This document shows, one piece after another, positions 1 to 10,414 of a stretch of DNA of 64,000 nucleotides. The number at the start of each line of letters is the position of its first letter. Within the stretch, counting starts at the first letter, position 1. A program made the position numbers and the translations under genes. Under the pieces are notes generated by a model. That model did not search any database, was not told where the DNA came from, and saw only the letters and a list, made by a program, of their open reading frames with translations. This DNA is from Platynereis dumerilii (Eukaryota; Annelida; Polychaeta; Phyllodocida; Nereididae), in contig JAPTHN010000003.1 of NCBI GenBank assembly GCA_026936325.1, forward strand, positions 82,139,006 to 82,203,005, given 5' to 3'.

Positions 1-56
1 TTCAAGCATACGTCTAAATACAATCCAAAAGAATTCTTGAGAATAACAATTACACT

Positions 57-260
57 ACGCTCCAAAAGTTTGAATACACTTGAAAAGGTTACATTTCTTT
101 CAAAAATACCTAATCTTCGACACAGTTTTGTTTTATACTTACATCAAACAATATGGACATTCACATTCAGGCCATAAGGTGTCCATATATCATGGTTTTA
201 GATCATTTTGGTATAAATTTATGTAATTTTCTCGATATCCCATTTTATCATTTTCTATGA
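57..260 (+). repeat. Flank module B of repeat family A/B, copy 1
   Basis: This stretch starts CTCCAAAAGTTTGAATA and is a diverged match to the reverse complement of 13420-13675. Shared blocks include ACATCAAACAATAT, TCATTTTGGT and TTTCTCG-TAT. It lies on the left of module A here and on the right in copy 2. Confidence 0.55.
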
Positions 261-541
261 GAAGCTATAAAAGCACAGTTTCCTTCCGTATTTATGACAT
301 TTTATCATTTTTTACACATTTCCACTGGTTTGTGATGATTTTACCAGTGGTTTAAGACCAGAAAATGGCCACTGAAAATTGGACAAAAATACTGATTTTG
401 GCTAGTTTTGGGTTAAAACAATGCTGAAACAGCTCAAATAAAATAATTTTCACGTGAGAAGATACAATCTTTGGTTATACTTCATAGTGACCCGAAATTA
501 TCTAAATTTTGTATTTTTCAGTGGTCAATGTCCAATTTTTT

Positions 542-986
542 GGGCATTCTGCCCTGTTGTTACTGTCCATCTCTGGAATCTTGTGGATCAATTTTGAGAC
601 AAAATACTGATCCAATTTCATTGAAACTTTGCACACGGGGTTTATTTTGCCTATGATTGTGTTGATCAACTTTACAGGAACATACACATTGTTTAAATAC
701 CATTTTAGAGACCCAGGAAAAGCATCCTAGAAAAACTGGAAAGAGGGAATCCCGTGATGTCATTGAGGGGCTTCCCCAACCCAAATCTATCTGAGAATTT
801 GTCAAAACAACAAGAGGTCAGCAATTAGGACAAAACATGGCTGCATGCTTCATCAATGTGTTGCTACCTTTTTATGCCCTGTTATGTAGTAGCAACATAA
901 CAGTTAAACAAGATAACCAGGACTTCAGATCAGTAGTATGATGATGTGCAGAATGCCCTTTAAAGTGCCTTGTGCACGTTATTTTT
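542..986 (+). mobile_element. Family A non-autonomous element, copy 1
   Basis: The sequence is over 90% identical by eye to 12953-13398. It starts GGGCATTCTGCC and has the inverse, GCAGAATGCCC, at 948-958. Similarity runs about 28 bases beyond that inner inverted repeat, so the true right end is unclear. Its open frames are the same in both copies but resemble no known protein. Confidence 0.65.
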
Positions 987-3384
987 CTCTCTAGAACATT
1001 ATCTTTGACCAAAGGGAAACACCATGAGCTCAAATCATACAGCAACGAAACTTGACTTTGGGTTAGTAGGATACCTAAGCATTATTTATCTCGGCAATCA
1101 TGCGTCTATTGAGACTAGAACCTTGCTAAACGCTCTAAAACATAAACTTTTAGAGTAAGGAATGCCTAATTTCTTTACTTTTGTCATGAAAATTGTTTGG
1201 AAAAAAGTTCTGCCACATTTCATCAAAATTTAAGTTTTGTAATGGTTTTGATGGTTCTATGCAACAAGATGGCTGTATAATGTGGATATCCATTGAACAA
1301 GAAAAATTTTTTCTAAAAAAAATAGGGCGATTTTACTTTGCCACTATAAGGTATTTTTGACAAATTTATCTAAATTTAATTTTATGATTTAAGTGTATGT
1401 CTTTTTCTTACATATCAACCATCAATCCAGATCCACACATGTAATAAAATCTGTCTGTATACATTTATCTTGTTTTTTTTGTTGTCTATCTCATCAGAGC
1501 TGCAGGTTCAAGTTCTGGTGGATTTCCTACAAAACATTTAATTCAATAGTTTCAATTCTGAATTACTTTAATGCATAGTATTGCATACAGGGATATGCAC
1601 AAAAGGTTATCAACATCACTTGCTTGGTTGTGTTTATCTCAGCATAGCACTGTGTGCCCAATTAATGGGCAATTTTTTTTTTTGAAAGGATCAAAAGAGC
1701 TCCTTTTTGGGTCCTTGGAATTCATTCCAAGACCATTGTCGTCAGATTCATTTCCTGTCAACAGGCAAAGTTGGTGTACACACAAAAACATTTCACAGAC
1801 AAAATTACAACCCAAACTGATGTGCCCTTGTGATAAAATTGGTACTTAGGCATCCCTGGCTACAATATCGTCCTTCTCAGTGCTTTGATATACGTTCATT
1901 TAACATATTTCTTCTGATAGCTGTCAACTCTTCATACAAAAACTGGTTCTGAATATTTGGCTGTGCTGCCCTCTTGTGTATAGTGACAGCATACCACAAT
2001 ACCACAGTTGCATGCAGGCTCATTCCATAAATAAAGACAGTACAAAGTAACTTTTTTATAATATCAATTGTGCAGTTTTGACATGTGATTTGATCTTCCC
2101 TTTTTTATACATGACTCAATAAAAAATTTATTTGGTACAAATTAAGGAATAAACCAAGGACCCTGTGCATGCATTGCATGCTATTTTTAATAATAGCCAG
2201 AATGGAGTCAACTTGCACCTTGACAGTAGGCCTACTGATCATTTCTAAGAGATTTTGCAGCATCAATTGATAAGGCCTTATGTGTATTACAAGTGCTATT
2301 GAAAAAGCTTGAAATACAGATGTACATTGTACCCTTAAGCACAGAGCCTTAAATCTCCCACTGCCACCCTTCATTGCACAGAGGAAAAACTAGGTCACAT
2401 GCTCAAAAACAAAAACTGCTAATACAGTAGTGCCTGCATTTAAGTGAGACTAAAAAAAGCTTTTTGTGCAGTTTATGGTGCTTTTATAGGCCAGGTAGCA
2501 GCACTAACATTAGAGCGGTGTTATTCAGCAAAAAAGAAAGATAATATAGCCAGTTTGAGGTCTGCATGCCCTGAATTGCATAAAAAGATGTGGCCTTAAA
2601 TTGAGATTATCCTGTATTTCTTGGAAGTGCTTCTACCCATACTTAGATGACGTTTTTGCACACCTGTTGGCAGATTTTCTTTAAGGGGTGATGAACATAC
2701 TGAGGGCTCCTTGCAAAGAAAGAAAGTATTACAATACATAACAGCGATTGGCCTGTGCATCGCCCTAAAAAATTGTTAAATTAGCATTCACAGGGATATT
2801 TTTCCTGATAAACTTTTTTTTTTAATCCAAACCTTGCCTACTTTATGGAGTGGCAATTTGGTAATAAATCAACAAATCACATACATGTGTCCTTGTTGAT
2901 CTGCGAATCTTTATTGATCTGCGAATCTTTAGTATGTTCATTTCATGATAGCATGAAAGAAATTCTCATTTATAAACCTTTATTTTGACCCCCCATGAGA
3001 CACTTTGAGTGCAGATACTGTAAAACTGCCCATACAGTTACTCTTGTGATTCATGGTTAACAAACAAGCCCAAGTTTGTGTCAACAGTATGCGATGTCAT
3101 CATATTCAACACATTTGCCAAGCAAACTCATTACTTCTACATCTTTAGATGTACTACAGTAGCATGTCATATTCCAGATATTATTCGCAATGTCACTTGT
3201 ATTTGTTGCACTGATATACCTCAAAGCAGTTTACTTTCAATCAACTGATAAAGCAAGACATTATTGATCTTTAGCTTCTCTGATCCTCTCGAAGCACTTT
3301 TTTCCTTTTTCTGGGTTCGACAGGAACGACAAAAAAGTGAAATCTCCATTTTTTATAATGTCAATTTATTGAATAAACTAACTC
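987..3384. other. Non-coding stretch, nothing recognised
   Basis: This AT-rich stretch has no supported gene, array or clear element. The open frames here are short and lack recognisable motifs. One TAGGCCTA palindrome is at 2227-2234. Confidence 0.5.
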
Positions 3385-3397
3385 TTGCAATTTCAAA

Positions 3398-3586
3398 AAG
3401 ATAATCTAAAGGATTATCTAAAGGACTATCTAACGGATTATCAAAATGACTATTTCAAGAACTATCTAAAGGACTACCTAAAGGAATATCTTGAGGAATA
3501 TCTTAAGGACTACCTAAAGGATTATCTAAAGGACTATCTAAAGGACCATCTTAAGGACTATCTTAAGGACTTTCTAAAATTAGGAA
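3398..3586 (+). repeat. 12-bp minisatellite (CTAAAGGACTAT-type)
   Basis: About 15 diverged units of roughly 12 bases, such as CTAAAGGACTAT and CTTAAGGACTAT, follow one another. Because 12 is a multiple of three, all units stay open and would read as repeated LKDY. The frame has no upstream homology or splice context, so it is treated as a satellite. Confidence 0.8.
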
Positions 3587-4384
3587 TTTGTCATCAGCTG
3601 CTGATGACTTTGCGGTACCTCGCGAAATGGGATAGAATACATGTAGGCTATGTCCCGCTACTGTCATGGTGCTGTGTGATGAGGATGGCTGCACAGAGAT
3701 CAGGCTTCCTTTTGATACCCAACTGATCAACACCACACACTCAATCATCCTGTCAGGGCCAGGCCTTCTTAGCGAAAATTGCAATTTTCATCATGTGATG
3801 GTAATTTCCCAGACTAAACTTTTTAAACTTTTCGTTTGCAGGTCACTGTGACCGTGACCGTTAACATGATTAAAGAAACTCAATCAAGGACTGTTTTCAT
3901 GAGAATATCTTACCAAGTGATTGAAGGATGCATATTTGTTCATCATAGTCAGACACACATGTATTTATCATGCAAAAAAATTTAAATTAATTCAAACTAT
4001 TAATCTATATAAAATATAACAGCTGTGACTTAGCTAATGTCACTCAAAGAAGTTTTTTAACATGTTGAAAAGTAGAACAGGTGCATTTACCATTTACATT
4101 ATGAGTATTAATGAAAGGAATATTGACAAGGAAAATTGACAAGGATTATCAACAGGATTATTATCAACAGATCATCAGCAGATCACTCTGAGAATCAAGC
4201 TCTGACATTTCTGTGGGAATCTGGCCGGTGCTAGGCCAATCAGCTTCAGAGGCCCCTGGAATGTGCTATTCACAAACAGCCAACATGCAAATGAGTAGGC
4301 TTGACTTTTAAGTGATATGTCTACCCTGATTGGTTCACCTATTCAAACTTACAAGCTCTAACTGGCCATCCCTGACCATATATA

Positions 4385-5301
4385 AACTCAGCAACATTTA
4401 AGACGCACACTTTCAAAAAAGCTAAAAATAGTACTTCCTCTAGAAGTATCAAGATGAAAGTTTCAACACTTCTAGTAGTTGCCATCAGGTATATTCACGA
4501 AAAATTTCAAATCTCTAAGTGAAGTACTTTTGTGTCAAATTAAATCGTCGTGGGCACTGTCTAAAATGGAAGTCACAAACTGCACTTAAACACAAAACGC
4601 ACGATTGGAAATATTGGTTTTGTGGCATACTGGATGGGATTAATCTTATGAAATTTTCACATAACAGGCACAACACTTCCAAAAGAGGACCCACGGAAGT
4701 TTTTGAAAAAAAAAGTCAATGATAAAGCAGATTTTGAATTAAAAACTCATATTTTACAAGTTCGCATCTTCTAATGAAGCATGTGAACCAGAACAGTTAA
4801 ATAACTGGGGTTTTATGCATGCCCAGGGTAGAAACAAACACACAGACAATCATTCCATATCAATTGTCTCAAAAAACTGAATAAAACATCATTTTTTAAG
4901 ATCTTGACAAAAAGCTCCAGAAGGGGGCGTGTCAGCATTGACACTTAATTTTTATTAAATTCATCCTCTTTAATTGCGGTTGGGTCAAATATCCCCTTTC
5001 CCTAACTCATCAAGCAAGGAAAATTATAAACTTTCCTGGCTTATCAAAAAAGTTCGTAGAAAGAACAGCTAAGTTGTTGAAATCAATGATCAGAGGTAAT
5101 TGAAATTTTGTGACTTCCATTTTCGACAGTGACCACTACGATTTAATTTGACACAACAGTACTGCACTTAGAGATTTGAAATATTTTGTCAATATACCTG
5201 ATGGCAATTTCTAGAAGTGTGCAAATTTCAATCTTGATAACTTTAGAGGAAGTACTATTTTTAATCTTTTTAAAAGTGTGCGTTTTTAATGTTGCTGAGT
5301 T
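4385..5301. mobile_element. 917-bp TIR element with TA target duplication
   Basis: The left end AACTCAGCAACATTTAAG and the right end, its inverse, form terminal inverted repeats of about 205 bp (4385-4590 and 5095-5301) that match about 85% by eye. Both ends are flanked by TA (4383-4384 and 5302-5303), as in Tc1/mariner-type insertions. The roughly 500-bp middle has no transposase frame, so it is non-autonomous. Confidence 0.8.
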
Positions 5302-5305
5302 TAGC

Positions 5306-6012
5306 TAAGAGGGGGGGGGGGGGGTTAATACCGGAGACGCTCACCAGAGTATACTCCAAGGAGTTGTTGTGCATGCATGCTTGTCTTTGACCCACTGTCT
5401 GTGACCCACTTTGGGTGCCCCTGACAGTTGAGTGAACTGTGTTGACTTTTGCTTGTTCCACTTCTGATATCTAACATGTGGATTGTGTACATTTCCATGG
5501 AATGATATAAGATGTGAATAAACGATAAAGGTATGTTTAAATATGCTCATGACATGTTTGTAACTCAGATTATCCAGTAACCCCTAGAAATTCTCAGTTA
5601 CTGCCCCAGATGAATGGAATGAACTTATGAGCATGGCATCATGGGGTCAGTCTTTTGAGGTCATGACTATTTATTTGGATTTGGCAAAACCAGTGTGAAA
5701 GGATGCTGTGGGTCTTTTATAAATACATGTAATAGAACAATTTGCACCTAACTGAGGCAGGGAAATAATATTCTCAGTGTTGGACAGCAGAGACTTTGGT
5801 GGGATTTCAAGTAAATTCAAAGTTTTAAAATTCATGTGCAGCAGATCTGCTAACTTGTTGCTCAAGGTGGGGGGGGGGGGGGTAAGGAAGGGGGGCCATG
5901 GAGGGGGGAGGCAAGGACTCCCTGGCAGCCAATCAGTGAAGCTGGGCTCTTTGAAAAATTAAATATTCAACTGACTTCACTTCATTATGATAATGTTGCT
6001 GCTTCTACAGAT
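5306..6012. other. Non-coding stretch with poly-G tracts
   Basis: Two long G runs (about 5310-5323 and 5868-5882) and a G-rich patch to 5915 are present. No gene is supported. It lies upstream of the FkbM-like gene, but no promoter motif is convincing. Confidence 0.4.
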
Positions 6013-6044
6013 GTGTGCCGGAGGTTACTTTCCCTGAGTGCAGC

Positions 6045-6165
6045 AGATCACCATCAACAGATCATCAACAGATCATCAACAGTTAATCAACAGATCATCA
6101 ACAGATCATCAATAGATCATCAACAGATCATCAACAGATCATCAACAGATAACCACCAGACAGAT
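6045..6165 (+). repeat. 12-bp minisatellite (ATCATCAACAG-type) upstream of the FkbM-like gene
   Basis: About ten units of CAGATCATCAA with minor variants end about 100 bases before the ATG at 6273. A short related stretch lies at 4140-4185. The array could fall in the 5' leader or the proximal promoter. Confidence 0.8.
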
Positions 6166-6272
6166 CATCTGAGGATTATCAGTGAACTATCAGAAGCAGC
6201 TCGGATATTTTTAAAAATATTTTTTTATTAAATTATCCAACTTTGACATTTGCAAATTCATTGAAATTGAAA

Positions 6273-9200
6273 ATGGCCAGAATTTTAATATTCCTAAAAT
6301 ACATCGGACTAGCTGTGCTGGTGGGAGCTTCTGTTTCGATATACCGCAATATTAGTTCAATATATCATCACGATGATGATGCCCCTCAGTACATGCAATC
6401 TCAAGGTGCTATTTCTAAAGCACAAAGTCACATCAATCTTCAAGGACTCGACAAAGGAATTGATAATAATAATGTGATTGTAATTAAAATGGCAGAGGAA
6501 CTAAAAGAAGAACAGCGAATACAGGCACTCGGTAACCTCTTAAACCCAAACACAGCTTCAGACGATCCTCGACTCGTACGAGCAATAAGGGAGCACTTCA
6601 TAGATCCTCCCTCCAAACTACAAATCAAGATGAGCATGGCGTTACACAAGACGCCCCAAGCAGACACTATCGACAAGATACTGAACAAAAAGGTAAGAGA
6701 CTGCAAAATTACAATTTTTAACAGAAACATTCCAGAGATTATGTTTGGCTACCTAATTTGCCCACGGACAGTTTCAAGCCACTTAAGGGGTTTTCTGTGG
6801 GAATTATATTAATTTTGTGGCAATGGCACCAGTAATTATTTATTTCCCAAAAATAAATAAGTCCCAAAATATTCATTCCTGAATCAGGCAACACCTTATT
6901 AAGAAAAACCCAGACAAGAAATTACTTCTTTCGACAAACCCAAAAAGAAATTATTTATTTCCGCCATAACTGAGCAAGAAATTATTTACCTTTTTAATAA
7001 GAACTAACTCCCAAGCCCCCCCCCCCCCACCGTCCAGGCTACAGTAGCCTGCTAAATCAGTTGCAAGCATGAGCGAGCAGTCTACAACATTTCAGTTGTG
7101 GTGTTCTATTTCACGTCCTTGCACACATGTATGCATTTTTGAAGCAGCAAAGCACAGTTCTGCTGAGTTATACTGAGCGCGGACCTTAGGGGCAACAGCG
7201 CAGACCTGAAAGGCAGATGTTCTAATGACCTAGAAGCCAATTTGATACCCAATTGTTACAGCCGAAAAGTCTACATGCCCGATTTGCAAATCGGGCTGCT
7301 TTTTGCATGCCAGACACTAAAATAGGTCTTTGTCAGAATATCTTCTCCCCTCATCATGCTTTACCAATATCCCTCATGAAATATCCAAAAATTGCATCCG
7401 AGCCATATTTTCTACTGAACTTTTCCTAAAGTTCTAATGTGCTAAGTTAGAAACTTTGTCATAATATATACTTGACAGCCATCTCTTCTGCATCAAATAG
7501 TGACACTATTTGTTAGAACTTTGGGCTGTCATGCGCTGCCAACTCTTCTACAACACGAGAGGGCACTCCAATGTAAATGAAGTGCAATACATGCCAGGGC
7601 CTCCGAAGTCTAAGCCCCCTCTGCTGGATATTTTGGAACTAAAAATAGGACCCAGAGAATAATTGGCAGCTGCCAAAGCTCCATATGGTCAGCCAAAGCT
7701 TAAAATGGTCAGACAAAGCATCTGATGGGATATCATCTGATGAAATAGGGTCTGATGAAATATCCAAATAGCGTCTTGGGGATATTTGACCTTTTGAAAT
7801 ATCCTCATTGTGCTATTTGGAATATCCAAAGTCTTTTGAAAAGCACTTTTTGATATTAGACACAATGGCACTAGAGACATTGTCGCAAGCACCAATTCGA
7901 CATTACATGAATTTCGTCAGTCTGCAGCCTCGCTCGCTTGCCTGCTTCAACTGTTCAATACACAGCAGACTGTTGTCAGTCAGCCCACCCCCCGGATATT
8001 AAATGGTCTCCCCCAGTTCCGTCTGTTTGTGAAACGGGTGATATATTTAGCCATTTGTTCGATGCTGAATGAGTAAACACTCTTGACAAAACTGCTTGAG
8101 TTATTGAAGCATGGATGCTCATCTGATGAGAAGAAAACAACAATATTTCTTTGCTCGAGAAAACTCTCTTTTTGATACATGTTTCATCATTATTTTCATG
8201 CTACTTTCCATACAACTTTCAGAAGAATGGATTTTACATAGAATGTGGAGCAATGGACGGAGAAAGATCGTCAAACAGCATTTATTTCGAACGAAATCTC
8301 CAGTGGGACGGATTGCTTATTGAGATGGACCCCTCCTGGTATATGCAAATCAAGGGAAAAAACAGGCGGGCTCACACTATGAATGTTTGCCTGTCGCCTC
8401 ATCAATATCCTACTAAGGTACAAAAAAAGACTTCCAAAATATTTTTCAAAATTATTTAAATTTTAAACTTACAAAATATTTTTTCAAAATTATTTAAATT
8501 TACGCTGAACAGAGATTGTAACAATTCAGGAGAAAATAGATGGAGTATAAATAAATATCGAAAATAAATTAATCACAAAATGGTCATGGAAATGGACAGA
8601 CCTGTGTCAAAATTTTCTTTGAAATCAGAACCATACTGGGTAACATAGACAAAAGCCACACTTCCTTACTGTAAATTGACAAGACACTGCCAGAGAGCAG
8701 TATTTCTCAGATGGAGTATCTATCCTGCCGCTGTTAGAGTTTTTTTTCTCATCTCTCCTAAGACTCCATGTCAGTTTTAGGCCTCGGGGGGGGGGGCATG
8801 GCTCCAATGCCCTCCCAAAACATGTGCAAAATACACCAAATTCTAAGTTTGATATGCAGCTATACAATTCGAATTGTAAAAACAGACCATCACATGATCA
8901 GGATAGATCAACATTACAAACTTTTTTTAATTTTCCTTATTTCTCTTTTTTTTACTCTATTTATTTCTATTTTGTATGACACATGTATCTTCATGATATT
9001 CCGTTGTCCACACTGTACATTTTGAATTTTGAGTTAGCTTAATAGATTGAGTGAGATGGTTGCACAATTCCTTTGAGCCAAGATAGCTTGTTGTTTGCAA
9101 GTTATAACAACATACAGATTATCATAACTCAAAACAGCAAGCTATCATGGCTCAAACAAATTGTGCAACCGTCTCACTCAATCATTTGAGCTAACTCAGA

Positions 9201-9605
9201 ATTTCAGAATTTACAGTGCAATAAAAGTTTATATATATATTTCAGATGAATTTCCAAGAAAGCAGTGGAGGACAAGGGAAACTATCTTCAAACAAAGGAA
9301 AGCCAGCTTACTGCTTTCCGTTATACTCCATTATGTTGGCAATGAACAGAACCACGATAGATTACTTCAGTCTCGATGTGGAGGGCTTCGAACTGACCAT
9401 TTTGAAAACTATACCATTCGACAAATTGGATATTAAGACGTTAAGTGTAGAGTATGCCCATGCTCCAAACGGCGGTCAAGAATACATTGATTTTATGGAA
9501 AGTAAGGGATACACTATGCACTCGAGAATCGTAAAAACAGACATTTTCGTCTCTTGTGAAGATTTTATATTTGTCAAGAAGGACTTCAAATTCAAAGCAA
9601 GATAA
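6273..9605 (+). CDS. FkbM/Star-like type II membrane protein, 3 coding exons, 324 aa
   Basis: The coding exons are 6273-6692, 8223-8417 and 9246-9605. All junctions are phase 0 with donors AAG|GTAAGA and AAG|GTACAA and acceptors TTTCAG. Exon 1 (140 aa) starts MARILIFLKYIGLAV, a basic residue followed by one hydrophobic segment (about residues 4-24), so a signal anchor with the rest lumenal or extracellular. Residues 143-154 read GFYIECGAMDGE, the FkbM/Methyltransf_21 motif I-like segment, followed by SNSIYFERNLQWDGLLIE. Exon 3 carries FSLDVEGFE (about 247-254), the family's DVEG-E motif, then LSVEY and a C-terminal DFIFVKKD. This arrangement is that of animal Star-like proteins; Drosophila Star helps EGF-ligand export. 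Whether this protein methylates anything is unknown. A TTG-led extension to 6243 is open but the ATG at 6273 (AAAATGG) precedes the anchor directly. No upstream exon was recognised. Family assignment is fairly secure; the function is inference. Confidence 0.85.
9011..9220. mobile_element. Foldback MITE in FkbM intron 2
   Basis: Two arms of about 100 bp (9011-9109 and 9121-9220) are inverse copies of each other, sharing TTGAGTGAGATGGTTGCACA and GAGTTAGCT. The loop is about 10 bp. The right arm ends about 25 bp before the exon 3 acceptor at 9245. Confidence 0.75.
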
Positions 9606-9895
9606 TATCTTGGGAGTTTCTGCAATCTATAGAGCATGGATTTTCCACGTTTTGAAGTTCTATTTCAGCATATCTGTACCTGTGATATTACATTTATAAT
9701 ATCGTTTTATATTAAATCATGGTGTAAGTTCTGCATCGACTCTAAATGAACAACATACAAAAAGAAAACTAACTGTTGGAACATGAGTGTTGACTAAATA
9801 TTATTTTTATCGAACATTGTAAAATCTCAACACAAGTCAACAGAACTTTTGTCGCTAAAGAAACTTTCCGCAGAAGTTTCTTATCTGCGTTTTGC

Positions 9896-9901
9896 AATAA
9901 A
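9896..9901 (+). terminator. Poly(A) signal AATAAA of the FkbM-like gene
   Basis: AATAAA lies about 290 bases past the TAA stop at 9603-9605. A small hairpin (AGAAACTT paired with AAGTTTCT, about 9859-9881) stands just before it. It is the first canonical signal after the gene, but no transcript evidence can be seen here. Confidence 0.5.
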
Positions 9902-10414
9902 ATAATTTATTTACATAAGCTGCATCATTGAATAATGAAATGACAAAGTCATTCAGCGATAAAATAAAAATTAATTTATGATATATTATTGTATACACCA
10001 TGTACACATGTCAGAGTCAGTCATCAGCTCATTTGAATCAATTAAAAGTAGTTTTTTATGCTGGCTTCTTGAACTTTAGGACAAGATTTGTTATAGTACA
10101 GTATTGGCTATGCAGCCAGCATACTATACTGGTTGCCCCATACGGAAAAGTGTCAACCGGTTTGGTCCCCACCATTTAGTAATATCAGCTAGAGCATTAC
10201 AAAATATTTTATGATCACAAATACTTAATATTGTTGCATTGATGTAAAAGTACACCTGCCACTCATTAATCGACCAATTGGTGCAGATACAATTGTTGCA
10301 GGACCTGAAATAATTGGGGGTGAGTTGTAACAATTGGGGGTGAATAGTAATGAGAGCAGTTTTTTCTATTAATAGGTCCAATTTCTGGGTGGCACATCTT
10401 GGGGTGATTAACAT

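Noticed and set aside
3385-3726. 113-aa open frame rich in LKDY repeats as a protein gene
   Set aside because: The repeat part is a 12-bp minisatellite that stays open because of unit length. The remainder has no recognisable domain and there is no splice or promoter context.
6243-6272. A start at the upstream TTG of the FkbM-like frame
   Set aside because: Nuclear animal genes rarely start at TTG, and the ATG at 6273 has a good context directly before the membrane anchor.
10124-10414. Minus-strand open frame considered as a further exon of the CYP3A-like gene
   Set aside because: It has no P450 motif (no C-helix W-xxx-R) and its ends lack splice signals in the required phase.
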